64,000 bases of DNA from NCBI GenBank assembly GCA_021414245.1, contig JAIOOU010000004.1, positions 62,001 to 126,000 on the forward strand, in the 5' to 3' direction. Positions within the stretch are counted from its first letter, which is position 1. Each line of letters starts with the position of its first letter. Position numbers and translations under genes: made by a program. Under the pieces are notes generated by a model. That model was not told the origin of the DNA. It was given only the letters and a program-made list of their open reading frames with translations, and ran no database searches. This DNA is from Chloroflexota bacterium. Its GTDB lineage: Bacteria; Chloroflexota; Anaerolineae; Anaerolineales; Villigracilaceae. Positions 1 to 7,596 of the stretch are shown here, in pieces.

Positions 1-1
1 G

Positions 2-451
2 GTCATTAATGAAAGGGTAAAAACCCTCACCGGCTGGCTATTGCAAAACCTGACCTCGATGAAACACAGCACGGGTGAACCGTTGGTGCGCCTGTTCGGT
101 CCCAATTCCACCGAGGGACGCGGCGGCGCCGTCACGGTGAATTTCTACGACAGGAACGGCAAGGCCTTTGACCATCGCTTTATCGAGAGCGAAGCCAATA
201 AAATGAACATCTCGCTGCGCACCGGTTGCTTCTGCAACCCCGGGGCGGGCGAAATCGCCCTCGGCATTTCCCGTGTGGAACTGGATGTTTGTTTCACCCG
301 GCCCGAACACGAGGACCGCTTGTCCATCGACGATTTCCGCCTGTGTATCGACGGAAAATCCAGCGGCGCGGTCAGGATCTCTGTCGGCATGGTTACGAAT
401 TTCAATGATGTACAGGCATTTTTGGGGTTTGCAAGAGGTCTATTAAGTTAA
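2..451 (+). CDS. class V aminotransferase / cysteine desulfurase-like protein, C-terminal part
   Basis: The reading frame is open to the left edge, so only the last ~149 residues are present. The segment TGCFCNPGAGE is typical of the cysteine-bearing loop of class V PLP enzymes of the molybdenum-cofactor-sulfurase/desulfurase type, which move sulfur from cysteine through a persulfide. The following stretch ends with GAVRISVGMVTNF, matching the usual C-terminal 'RISxGxxxNxxD' pattern that closes the small domain of this fold. The PLP lysine would lie upstream of the window and cannot be checked. The downstream cyclase starts 37 nt later with its own ribosome-binding site. Whether it sulfurates Moco or is a generic desulfurase cannot be decided. 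Confidence 0.75.
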   Translation, partial: VINERVKTLTGWLLQNLTSMKHSTGEPLVRLFGPNSTEGRGGAVTVNFYDRNGKAFDHRFIESEANKMNISLRTGCFCNPGAGEIALGISRVELDVCFTRPEHEDRLSIDDFRLCIDGKSSGAVRISVGMVTNFNDVQAFLGFARGLLS

Positions 452-488
452 ATCACAGGACTTTTTTATTGGTTGTGAATGGAAGGAT

Positions 489-1322
489 ATGAACGAAGAA
501 AAAGTGCAGGATGAATTCATCAGGAGCCTCTGGCATACCTACCTGACCACCGGGGATTTTCCTGATCATTTTCACGCAACCTGGTTCGAACGGAAGGTGT
601 TTCGGCCGCTGGTCCGGGCACTGCCGAAAAGCCCACGCTGCGATATTTGTTACATACCCTTTGAAGGACTTGGAGGCAGGTTTTTTAAGGGATTCTACAA
701 TGTCGAACGTTCGAAAATGAATCCGCATTTGTGCAATTTGTGCGAGAATTTTGCCGCCCAATACCATGGCGGTGTGGAACTGGAAATCTCAATGCTCTTT
801 GTGGATGTGCGCGGCTCGGTGACGATGGCGGAAAGGACCCCGCTGGCCGAATACAGTAAATTGATGAACCGGTTTTACCACGCCGCAACCGAGGAATTCT
901 ATCGGAGCCATGGCTTTGTGGAGAAGTTGATCGGAGATGAGGTGGCTGGATTCTTCGTCCCGGGTTTTGCCGGCACGGATCACGCTAGAGTGGCCTTTGA
1001 TACCGGTAAAAGGATCATGAGGGCCATGGGGTATGGCGGCCCGTCGCGGCCATGGATTCCGGTGGGCATTGGAATAAATACAGGGATCGTGTACGTGGGT
1101 TCTGTAAACACCGAAGGCGGGGTCGTTGATATCGCCATGCTGGGGGATGCAGTTAATACCACTGCGCGGTTAACTTCCCTTGCAGGTGCAGGCGAGATTC
1201 TAATCAGCGAGTCCACACGCAGCGCGGCCGGTTTGAAGACCGGCGGGATGGAATCGCGCAGTTTGAAATTAAAGGGAAAGAGTCGAAAAGTTGAAGCCTG
1301 GGCACTCCGGATGTCGAAATGA
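489..1322 (+). CDS. class III adenylate/guanylate cyclase with N-terminal zinc-ribbon-like module
   Basis: 277 residues. Residues ~1-95 carry two CxxC pairs (C51/C54 and C82/C85), suggesting a metal-binding module of unknown role. Residues ~98-277 form a class III nucleotidyl cyclase domain: metal-binding Asp106 (FVDVRGS) and Asp150 (IGDEV), Lys146, Asp220 at the base-selecting site (MLGDAVN), and the transition-state pair Asn223/Arg227 (NTTAR). All key residues are present, so cAMP (or cGMP) synthesis is expected. No transmembrane segment is seen, so it is probably cytosolic, with the Cys module as sensor. GGAAGGAT lies directly before the ATG. Substrate choice is inferred from family only. 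Confidence 0.88.
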   Translation: MNEEKVQDEFIRSLWHTYLTTGDFPDHFHATWFERKVFRPLVRALPKSPRCDICYIPFEGLGGRFFKGFYNVERSKMNPHLCNLCENFAAQYHGGVELEISMLFVDVRGSVTMAERTPLAEYSKLMNRFYHAATEEFYRSHGFVEKLIGDEVAGFFVPGFAGTDHARVAFDTGKRIMRAMGYGGPSRPWIPVGIGINTGIVYVGSVNTEGGVVDIAMLGDAVNTTARLTSLAGAGEILISESTRSAAGLKTGGMESRSLKLKGKSRKVEAWALRMSK

Positions 1323-1358
1323 CATCCGGAGATATCCATTATTGGAAAAGGATTGGTC

Positions 1359-1874
1359 ATGAACATTCAGGACATAAAATTTATCTACGAATACAACTAC
1401 TGGGCCAACGCAAAGATCCTTGACGCAGCCTCGAAGGTGACAAGCGAGCAATTCGTCGCTCCGGCTGAATTCCCATTTGGAATTTCACGAGGCGGAAGTT
1501 TATGCGGCACTGTTTTCCACATTGCCGATGCGGAATATGGCTGGCGCGGATTCTTTGAAAACGGGACCTTCAATGAAGATTTGAACCCGGAGAATTTTTC
1601 AACCGTCGAAACGCTTGAAAGGAAGCTTCAGGAGGAGGAACGTTCCATGCGCGCCTGCCTTGAGCGCCTTTCGGATGAGGATATAAACAGGCACCTTCGA
1701 TATGTGAACGACGAGGGCATCCTGCGTGATCGCATCCTCTGGCACTGCCTGCTGCATCTGGTCAACCATGGCACACAACATCGCAGTGAGGCCGCGGCTT
1801 TGCTTACCCGCTACGATGCCTCTCCCGGCGATCTGGATTTCACATTTTTTCTCATTGAAACAGGGAACTCTTAA
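1359..1874 (+). CDS. DinB-like four-helix protein
   Basis: 171 residues. The N-terminus (YEYNYWANAKIL), the first histidine in TVFHIADAEYGW and the C-terminal HLVNHGTQHRSE place it in the DinB/YfiT superfamily, whose members bind a divalent metal with three histidines; those histidines are visible (in FHIAD, and NHGTQH). Many relatives are thiol-dependent transferases or of unknown function, and no substrate can be named. The start chosen is the ATG at 1359, preceded by GGAAAAGG; a TTG two codons upstream is less likely. It is followed immediately by the YciI-like gene (start codon adjoining the stop), suggesting one transcript through 2884. Confidence 0.75.
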   Translation: MNIQDIKFIYEYNYWANAKILDAASKVTSEQFVAPAEFPFGISRGGSLCGTVFHIADAEYGWRGFFENGTFNEDLNPENFSTVETLERKLQEEERSMRACLERLSDEDINRHLRYVNDEGILRDRILWHCLLHLVNHGTQHRSEAAALLTRYDASPGDLDFTFFLIETGNS

Positions 1875-2189
1875 ATGACAGACCAGCCCGCACGTTCGAT
1901 TCGATTTGTTGTCATTCACAAACCCGGTCCCGCGTGGCAATATGGCGTGGACTATCGTGAGCAGGAGGGCGTCGGTGCGCATGTCGGGCATTACTTGAAA
2001 CTGCACGAGCAGGGCAAACTGCAGTTTGGCGGCCCGTTCCTGGTCCCGGATGCAGGCGGGATGATGATCACAACAAAGGAGGTGTCGATGGAGGAAATCG
2101 AGGTTTTTGCTTCAGCAGACCCTGCAGTCAAATCAGGGCTGCTTGTTTACGAAATCCGCCCGTGGATGACGGCCATGGAGCATGATTGA
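1875..2189 (+). CDS. YciI-like protein
   Basis: 104 residues, beginning directly after the DinB stop codon. The sequence has the YciI/YCII features: a hydrophobic first strand (FVVIHKPG), a conserved HxxHYLKL helix start with a histidine, and GKLQFGGPFLVPDAGGMM, the glycine-rich centre of the fold. The family is a small dimeric alpha/beta barrel with a putative His-Asp active site; enzymatic roles are known only for a few members. It overlaps the next gene by 8 nt. Function is unknown beyond the fold. Confidence 0.75.
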   Translation: MTDQPARSIRFVVIHKPGPAWQYGVDYREQEGVGAHVGHYLKLHEQGKLQFGGPFLVPDAGGMMITTKEVSMEEIEVFASADPAVKSGLLVYEIRPWMTAMEHD

Positions 2190-2394
2190 CATGGATGGAC
2201 AAACCCGCTCGAATATTAAGCCCGGCCTCCCCGTGCTGATCGTGCTCAAACAGGATCAGCGTACCGGGAAATTGACCCGGGGGATTGTAAAGGACATTCT
2301 CACCAAATCGCCGAATCATCCGCACGGCATCAAGGTCCGCTTGATGGATGGCCAGGTGGGGAGGGTGAAGGAGATCGTCGATTCAAATGAATGA
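2182..2394 (+). CDS. ywbE: YwbE family small basic protein
   Basis: 70 residues. The whole chain follows the YwbE (DUF2196) pattern: R-x-x-I-K-P-G-L, V-L-K-Q-D-Q-R-T-G-K-L-T, G-I-V-K-D-I-L-T, and HPHGIKVRL...GQVGRV. The family is a short, SH3-like beta protein present widely in Firmicutes, Chloroflexota and some eukaryotes, with no established function. It overlaps the YciI-like gene by 8 nt and the next GNAT gene by 8 nt, so the three are translationally coupled. Alternative start MDGQ lies three codons in. Confidence 0.85.
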   Translation: MIDMDGQTRSNIKPGLPVLIVLKQDQRTGKLTRGIVKDILTKSPNHPHGIKVRLMDGQVGRVKEIVDSNE

Positions 2395-2884
2395 GGTCTT
2401 GATCAGAAGGGTCCAGCCGAAGGATCTGGGGGGATGCTATCTTGTTGAGACTGCCTGTTGGCCGCCGGAGGAAGCGGCGGCCCGGGAAACGATCCAGCTT
2501 CGCATTAATGCATTTCCAGACGGTTTCTTTGTTGCAGAACTGGACGGCAGGATCGTTGGCATGGTCAACGGCGCGTGCACGGACCGGGAGGACCTCAGTG
2601 ACGAGGAATTGAAACAGTTGATCGGTCACGATGTCAACGGCCGGAACATGGTCATCTTTGCGTTGGCGGTGCTGCCTGAATTTCAGGGACGGGGCGTTGC
2701 GAGGCGGCTCATGCTGCGTTTCATTTGGGAGGCCGGACAAAAGGGCAAGCAAAAGATCCTGTTGATTTGCAAGGATTATTTGATTCCTTATTATGAAAAA
2801 CAGGGATTCGTTCATGCGGGCTTGTCGCGCTCAACGCATGGAGGCGCGGAATGGCATCAAATGAGCCTGTCCCTGGCGTCTTGA
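2387..2884 (+). CDS. GNAT family N-acetyltransferase
   Basis: 165 residues. The acetyl-CoA motif A is clear (VLPEFQGRGVARRLMLRF, Q/RxxGxG/A type), preceded by the strand carrying FALAVLP and followed by motif B with YYEKQGFVHAG. This marks the GCN5-related acetyltransferase fold; the acceptor could be a small amine or protein N-terminus. The start overlaps the ywbE stop by 8 nt. It is the last gene of the run that begins at 1359. The family is too broad to assign a substrate. Confidence 0.85.
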   Translation: MNEVLIRRVQPKDLGGCYLVETACWPPEEAAARETIQLRINAFPDGFFVAELDGRIVGMVNGACTDREDLSDEELKQLIGHDVNGRNMVIFALAVLPEFQGRGVARRLMLRFIWEAGQKGKQKILLICKDYLIPYYEKQGFVHAGLSRSTHGGAEWHQMSLSLAS

Positions 2885-2905
2885 TTGCGTTCGGGTCGCA
2901 TCTGT

Positions 2906-3010
2906 CTAGCTGTTCGAAAAATTCCGGATAATGATTACAATGCAGAATATCCAATATGCCGTGAAGCTGCCCGCCATGATCAACAATGCCCGAATATCCT
3001 TCCTGTCCAT
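2906..3010 (-). CDS. small single-span membrane protein (34 aa), hypothetical
   Basis: A 34-codon frame on the minus strand starting at 3010. AAAAGGAG stands ~9 nt before the ATG, a better ribosome-binding site than many larger genes here have. After a charged start (MDRKDIR) there is one hydrophobic segment of about 20 residues ending in IVIIIRN, with a polar tail, so a single-pass membrane peptide is plausible. I do not recognise a family. It faces the + strand genes and has no partner. Being so short, it could also be a chance frame. Confidence 0.4.
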   Translation of the reverse strand: MDRKDIRALLIMAGSFTAYWIFCIVIIIRNFSNS

Positions 3011-3148
3011 TCCCAAAAACTCCTTTTGACGTTTGTAAAAAACGAAATATGATTGTGCGATGATATAAGATGACTGTAAATTTCCAGTGGTGAAAATGTG
3101 GGTACAGTATGTGTTTGGGCCCGCCTTCGCAGGGACCCGGCGGTTGGA

Positions 3149-3181
3149 AAAATTACCCGGCCTGCAAGGCCGGGTAATTTT
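3149..3181. terminator. perfect 14-bp hairpin, bidirectional terminator
   Basis: AAAATTACCCGGCC pairs perfectly with GGCCGGGTAATTTT around a 5-nt loop, with A's on the left and T's on the right, so it can stop transcription in both directions. It most likely ends the run of genes finishing at 2884. The surrounding 3011-3228 contains nothing else I can name apart from the start region of the next lipoprotein (a weak TATACT hexamer near 3192). Confidence 0.75.
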
Positions 3182-3228
3182 CTTGCCACGTGCTATACTC
3201 ACAAAAATCTGTTTGGGCGAGTTAACCC

Positions 3229-3852
3229 ATGAATATAAAACCTTTCCTCATTCTATGTGCAGTTTTTCTTCTCGCAGCCTGCAGCGGGGCTCCGGAAACG
3301 GCGGCTCCCGTTCCTGTTGAGGCTCCCGCCGGGACACAGGCAGGAGCCCCGGATATCGTGCCGATCGTCACACCGGTTTGTATTTCATCCCAGCCTGCGC
3401 AGGACGATATTGACCGCGCACTTTCCTTTACCGGTGACCTGTTCAGCGCCCCGGAATGGGTGCGGACCTATACCGTTGCGGACGGCCGCGTCTCCGTGGT
3501 GTGGTCAAATGACCCGCTGGGCGTGGTGGCCTATTCGGAGGCGCTTATTTTCCCGTGCGGATATGAAGAACCGGACCTGAATGTTTTTTTCAGCGATGCA
3601 AGCTGGCAGATCATTTTTGCCAATTACGACAGCTTTGAAACCACCTCGGCCTGCAAGATCGATGCCGGTCTGAGGTTGTATGAATTCAAGGCGGCTACGG
3701 GCGGCTTTGACTATAACATCCGCTACTGGGCGCAGAACGATACCGACAACCGGGTGATCGGCACCATGATCGTCTTTCCGGTCGAATCGCTGGCCTTGAT
3801 GGATGATTATTCAACCCGCCTCTTTCCGGACCTGATCACCTGTCCCAAATAA
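3229..3852 (+). CDS. hypothetical lipoprotein
   Basis: 207 residues with a type II signal peptide: basic start (MNIK), hydrophobic core and lipobox LAAC at residues ~16-19, followed by a Pro/Ala-rich linker (~20-45) typical of exported Chloroflexota lipoproteins. The remaining ~160 residues look like a compact globular domain with two or more cysteines (CGYEE, SACKI, ITCPK) that could form disulfides. I recognise no family. It stands alone between the 3149 hairpin and the oxidoreductase gene that follows 43 nt later. Confidence 0.75.
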   Translation: MNIKPFLILCAVFLLAACSGAPETAAPVPVEAPAGTQAGAPDIVPIVTPVCISSQPAQDDIDRALSFTGDLFSAPEWVRTYTVADGRVSVVWSNDPLGVVAYSEALIFPCGYEEPDLNVFFSDASWQIIFANYDSFETTSACKIDAGLRLYEFKAATGGFDYNIRYWAQNDTDNRVIGTMIVFPVESLALMDDYSTRLFPDLITCPK

Positions 3853-3895
3853 ACGGCAGGCCTCACGGGGGCCATTCTGTGACAAAGGAATTGAT

Positions 3896-5932
3896 ATGAC
3901 CTCACGTTACGACATCCTCTTTCAGCCGATTCGGATCGGTCCGCTCACGGCGCCGAATCGTTTTTATCAGGTGCCGCATTGCAATGGCTTTGGATATCGC
4001 ATGCCGCAGGGCATGGCCGCCATGCGCGGGATGAAGGCTGAAGGCGGCTGGGGGGTGGTTTGCACCGAGGAGACCGAGATCCACCACACCAGCGATCTCT
4101 CTCCGTTCTTTGAAGGCCGCATGTGGAGCGATGACGACATTCCATCCTGGCGGTTGATGACCGATGCTGTGCATAAGCACGGTGCGCTGGCGGGGATCGA
4201 ATTAACCTATAACAGTCACGATGCTTCGAATCTATATTCACGGGCATCCGCCTTTGGTCCGCGCTCGATGGGCATCACCGGTGGCAGCGGATATGAGCCC
4301 GGCCAGACCCGCGCCGCAACAAAAGATGACCTGAAGCAGGTTCGCAAGTGGCATCGCAGCGCAGCCATCCGTGCCAAAAAGGCCGGCTTTGACATTATCT
4401 ACTGCTACGCTGCGCACAACATGACCCTCGCCTTTCATCTCCTGTCAAAGGAGAATGACCGCAGCGATGAATACGGCGGTTCGCTGAAAAACCGCACAAG
4501 ATTTTTCCGTGAATTGATCGAAGATACAAAAGACGCTGTTGGCGATACCTGCGCAGTGGCCGTCCGTTTTGCGGTGGACGAATTGCTTGACCGGGATGGC
4601 ATGCAATTTGACGGCGAGGCACACGACATTGTTGCCATGCTGGCCGAACTGCCGGACCTGTGGGATGTCAATGTCAGCAACTGGGCCAATGACTCGCTCA
4701 CCTCCCGCTTTGGCAGGGAGGGTCATCAGGAAAAATACATCTCGTTTGTCAAGAAATTGACCACCAAACCGGTCGTGGGCGTGGGACGCTATACCTCGCC
4801 TGATTCCATGGCCTCCGCCATTGAGCGCGGGATCATGGATATGATCGGTGCGGCGCGTCCGAGCATTGCCGATCCCTTCCTGCCAAACAAGATCAGGGAA
4901 GGCCGCCACGAGGATATCCGTGAATGCATCGGCTGCAATATCTGTGTTACGGGGGATACGCGGTTTGTCCCCATCCGCTGCACCCAAAACCCGACCATGG
5001 GCGAGGAATGGCGGCGCAGCTGGCATCCTGAAATCATTGCCCCCAAAAAATCGAAGGATGAAATTCTTGTTGTGGGGGCCGGCCCGGCCGGTCTTGAAGC
5101 GGCCCGTGCTTTGGGACAGCGCGGCTATCATGTCGTCCTGACCGATTCGCAGCGTGAGGCGGGCGGGCGGGTGACCCTTGAATCGGCGCTTCCGAATCTC
5201 AACGAATGGCGGCGCGTGATCGACTGGCGTTTAACCCAGATTAAAAAAATCGAGAACATATTTTTCTATCCGTCCAGCCCGATGACTGCGGCGGATGTTC
5301 TCGATGCGGGCGCCCCGCATGTCGTGATCGCCACAGGGGCAACCTGGCGGCGTGACGGAATGGGGCGCAGCCTGTCACGGCCTGTCCCAGGCAGTGGAAA
5401 AATTTTTACCCCCGACGATCTGATGAAAGGGAAACTTCCATCCGGCAGGGTGCTCATCTATGATGATGACCATTACTACATGGGCGGCGTGCTGGCCGAA
5501 CTGCTCGTGCAAAACGGCTGCCAGGTCACGTTGATGACTCCCGCGCCACTGATCTCCTATTGGACGCAATTCACCCTTGAGCAGGAACACATCCTCAAAA
5601 GGCTGTACGAACTGAAAGTGACCCTTCTTGTGGATCATACCCTCGCATCATTCTCCCCGACAGCGGCCACGGTGGTGAATGTCATCACCTCCGCCGAGTC
5701 GTCTCTTGCCTGTGACGCCATTGTCATGGTCACCGACAGGATCCCCAATGATGCCCTGTATCATGAACTCAGGCCCGCCCTCGCGGAAGGAAAGCTCAAG
5801 TCCCTGCGTTTGATTGGGGATGCTGAAGCGCCCAATATCATCGCACAGGCTGTTTTTTCCGGCCATCTCGCCGCGCGCGAATTTGATGAGACTGTTAACC
5901 CGGACCTGACCCCGTTCAAGATCGAACGTTAA
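3896..5932 (+). CDS. trimethylamine dehydrogenase-type iron-sulfur flavoprotein
   Basis: 678 residues in three domains: an FMN (old-yellow-enzyme) barrel (~1-340), a 4Fe-4S site C344/C347/C350/C362, and NAD/FAD-like Rossmann domains from GAGPAGLEAARALG (~residue 400) onward. It follows trimethylamine dehydrogenase (TMADH) closely. NRFYQVPHC keeps the cysteine (C29) that in TMADH binds FMN covalently, and the catalytic Tyr/His/Asp set appears as Y171, H174 and D266. Of the aromatic substrate bowl only W263 remains; the positions of TMADH Tyr60 and Trp355 hold E59 and D354. So an amine dehydrogenase with a substrate other than trimethylamine is inferred. AAGGA lies before the ATG; the stop overlaps the next gene's ATG by 1 nt. 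Confidence 0.88.
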   Translation: MTSRYDILFQPIRIGPLTAPNRFYQVPHCNGFGYRMPQGMAAMRGMKAEGGWGVVCTEETEIHHTSDLSPFFEGRMWSDDDIPSWRLMTDAVHKHGALAGIELTYNSHDASNLYSRASAFGPRSMGITGGSGYEPGQTRAATKDDLKQVRKWHRSAAIRAKKAGFDIIYCYAAHNMTLAFHLLSKENDRSDEYGGSLKNRTRFFRELIEDTKDAVGDTCAVAVRFAVDELLDRDGMQFDGEAHDIVAMLAELPDLWDVNVSNWANDSLTSRFGREGHQEKYISFVKKLTTKPVVGVGRYTSPDSMASAIERGIMDMIGAARPSIADPFLPNKIREGRHEDIRECIGCNICVTGDTRFVPIRCTQNPTMGEEWRRSWHPEIIAPKKSKDEILVVGAGPAGLEAARALGQRGYHVVLTDSQREAGGRVTLESALPNLNEWRRVIDWRLTQIKKIENIFFYPSSPMTAADVLDAGAPHVVIATGATWRRDGMGRSLSRPVPGSGKIFTPDDLMKGKLPSGRVLIYDDDHYYMGGVLAELLVQNGCQVTLMTPAPLISYWTQFTLEQEHILKRLYELKVTLLVDHTLASFSPTAATVVNVITSAESSLACDAIVMVTDRIPNDALYHELRPALAEGKLKSLRLIGDAEAPNIIAQAVFSGHLAAREFDETVNPDLTPFKIER

Positions 5933-7356
5933 TGCCAAAATCCTCAAAACTCATCCTTATCACAGGCGCCACCGGGTATATCGCCAGCCGCTTGATCCCG
6001 CAATTGATCGAGCGCGAATGCCGCATCCGTGCCTTTGCCCGCCATCCTCAAAGACTAAGGTCTCGAAGCTGGTTTTCCCAGGTGGAAATTGCCGCCGGGG
6101 ATGTCATGGCCCCCGCTTCGCTTTTAACCGCACTGCAAGGTGTGCACACCGCGTATTATCTGGTCCATAACATGGCCAGCGGACATGGGTATACCGAACG
6201 CGAGCTGGAAGGCGCGCGAAATTTTGCGCGGGCCGCGGAAACCGCCGGCGTGCAGCATATTATTTATCTCGGCGGGCTGGCCGACCCTGAACAGCATATT
6301 GCGCCGCACATGCGCTCGCGGATCGAAACAGGCGCAACCCTGCGGCAGGGAAAAGTGCCGGTCACGGAGTTTCGTGCAGGCGTCATCGCAGGCTCCGGCA
6401 GTATTTCCTTTGAGATGATCCGTTTCATGACCGAATTATTTCCTGTCATCCCTGCGCCGGTCTGGATAAAAAACAGGACCCAGCCCATCTCCACCCGGAA
6501 TGTGATCGATTATCTGCTGGCAGCCTTGGAGAATCGCGACGGACAGGACCAGGTCTTTGAGATCGGCGGGCCGCAAGTGGCCACCTATCAGGAGTTGATG
6601 CTTCGTTATGCACAGGTCCGTGGATATAAACGCAGATTCCTTCTGCTTCCCTATGTCCCGGTCTGGTTCATGGCCTTTGGCATTGGCCTTACCACGCCGG
6701 TGCCGGGTTCCATTGCATATGCATTGGTGGGCGGTCTGTCCAGCGACAGTGTGGTCATGCACAATGACGCCAGCAGGGTCTACCCCGGGGTCAAGCTGAT
6801 CGATTTTGAGACAGCTACAAAAGAAGCCTTGACCCATCTGCATCCGCTCAGGATCGAACATGTCTGGGAGGGCGGGAACGGCCGGGTGGAAACTCTCAAA
6901 CACGAAGGCTTCTTTATTGACCATCGTGAAATGGCGGTGGATGCAGCACCTGAAACGGTATTTGATGTCCTGGAAAACATGGGCGGGCGAAATGGCTGGC
7001 CTTTTGCGGATGGGTTGTGGAAACTGCGCGGCCTGTTCGGAGTCCGGCGGCCTGTTGTGGGAAGCGACCAGGTCAAACCCTTTGATTCCAGAAAGTATTA
7101 TCACATCGACTCCCTGGAGCCGGATCGCATGCTGCTTTTGCATTCCCAGCTCAAGGCTCCCGGCGAGGGCTGGGTGCAGTGGCGGGTGGATGTGCGTGAA
7201 GGTCAGACTCGTTTGACCCAAACCGCTTACTTTACCCCGCGCGGTCTTGCCGGTTTCCTGTACTGGTATTTGTTGCATCCGTTTCATGTGTTCGTGTTTC
7301 GCGGCTTGCTCAAAGCCATTGCACGCGACTCGGTGGTAAAATCACAGCGTAAATAA
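5932..7356 (+). CDS. SDR-type NAD(P)-binding protein with C-terminal DUF2867/START-like domain
   Basis: 474 residues. Residues ~1-290 are an atypical short-chain dehydrogenase/NmrA-like domain with the dinucleotide motif TGATGYIASRL near the N-terminus. Residues ~300-474 match the DUF2867 domain, an SRPBCC-like ligand pocket, with the usual ending in a Trp/Tyr-rich stretch (LYWYLLHPFHVFVF). Fusions of this kind are widespread and unassigned. Its ATG overlaps the stop of the amine-dehydrogenase-like gene (TAATG), so the two are co-translated. A paralogue of the same architecture lies at 39590-41053 on the other strand. Confidence 0.82.
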   Translation: MPKSSKLILITGATGYIASRLIPQLIERECRIRAFARHPQRLRSRSWFSQVEIAAGDVMAPASLLTALQGVHTAYYLVHNMASGHGYTERELEGARNFARAAETAGVQHIIYLGGLADPEQHIAPHMRSRIETGATLRQGKVPVTEFRAGVIAGSGSISFEMIRFMTELFPVIPAPVWIKNRTQPISTRNVIDYLLAALENRDGQDQVFEIGGPQVATYQELMLRYAQVRGYKRRFLLLPYVPVWFMAFGIGLTTPVPGSIAYALVGGLSSDSVVMHNDASRVYPGVKLIDFETATKEALTHLHPLRIEHVWEGGNGRVETLKHEGFFIDHREMAVDAAPETVFDVLENMGGRNGWPFADGLWKLRGLFGVRRPVVGSDQVKPFDSRKYYHIDSLEPDRMLLLHSQLKAPGEGWVQWRVDVREGQTRLTQTAYFTPRGLAGFLYWYLLHPFHVFVFRGLLKAIARDSVVKSQRK

Positions 7357-7361
7357 ATAAC

Positions 7362-7545
7362 GATCGGAACGCGGCGAAGTTGGTGTAAATCCAGCACTGT
7401 CCCGCAACTGTAATTGCCTTTGGCATAAGTCAGGTCGCCCGCCTCCGGTTGGTTCATCACACTCTCGTGGAAAGGAGGTGGATGGCGGCATGCATGGATT
7501 GCCTCTCCAACCTCCCCAGTCATCGGCTGGGGATTTTGATTTCTG
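7362..7545 (+). promoter_or_regulatory. cobalamin riboswitch
   Basis: The aptamer core is recognisable: GTTGGTGTAAATCC, then ACTGTCCCGCAACTGTAA, then AAGTCAGGTCGCCCGCC, in the order and spacing of the adenosylcobalamin aptamer (B12 box). A terminator hairpin follows at 7514-7532. GGAGGTGGA (7474-7482) can pair with TCCAACCTCC (7506-7515, one bulge), which shares two bases with the terminator's 5' arm, so an antiterminator/terminator choice is plausible. It sits upstream of the BtuFCD-like importer, which fits vitamin B12 repression of uptake. Confidence 0.9.
7514..7545 (+). terminator. riboswitch expression-platform terminator
   Basis: CCCCAG and CTGGGG form a 6-bp stem with a 7-nt loop, followed by ATTTTGATTT. 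It lies between the B12 aptamer and the substrate-binding gene and would stop transcription when the ligand is bound. The stem is short, so efficiency is uncertain. Confidence 0.65.
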
Positions 7546-7596
7546 TTTACGCAATGTCGCCCGGTGTGACAGCCAAAAATTACTTCGGAGAACAAA

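Noticed and set aside
3087-3320. 77-codon + strand frame overlapping the start of the lipoprotein gene at 3229
   Set aside because: It runs through the perfect hairpin at 3149-3181 and shares sequence with the lipoprotein gene in another frame; no ribosome-binding site and no recognisable protein.
4445-5131. 228-codon minus-strand frame inside the amine-dehydrogenase-like gene
   Set aside because: Antisense shadow of a GC-rich coding region; no ribosome-binding site, no known motif, and the + strand gene is beyond doubt.
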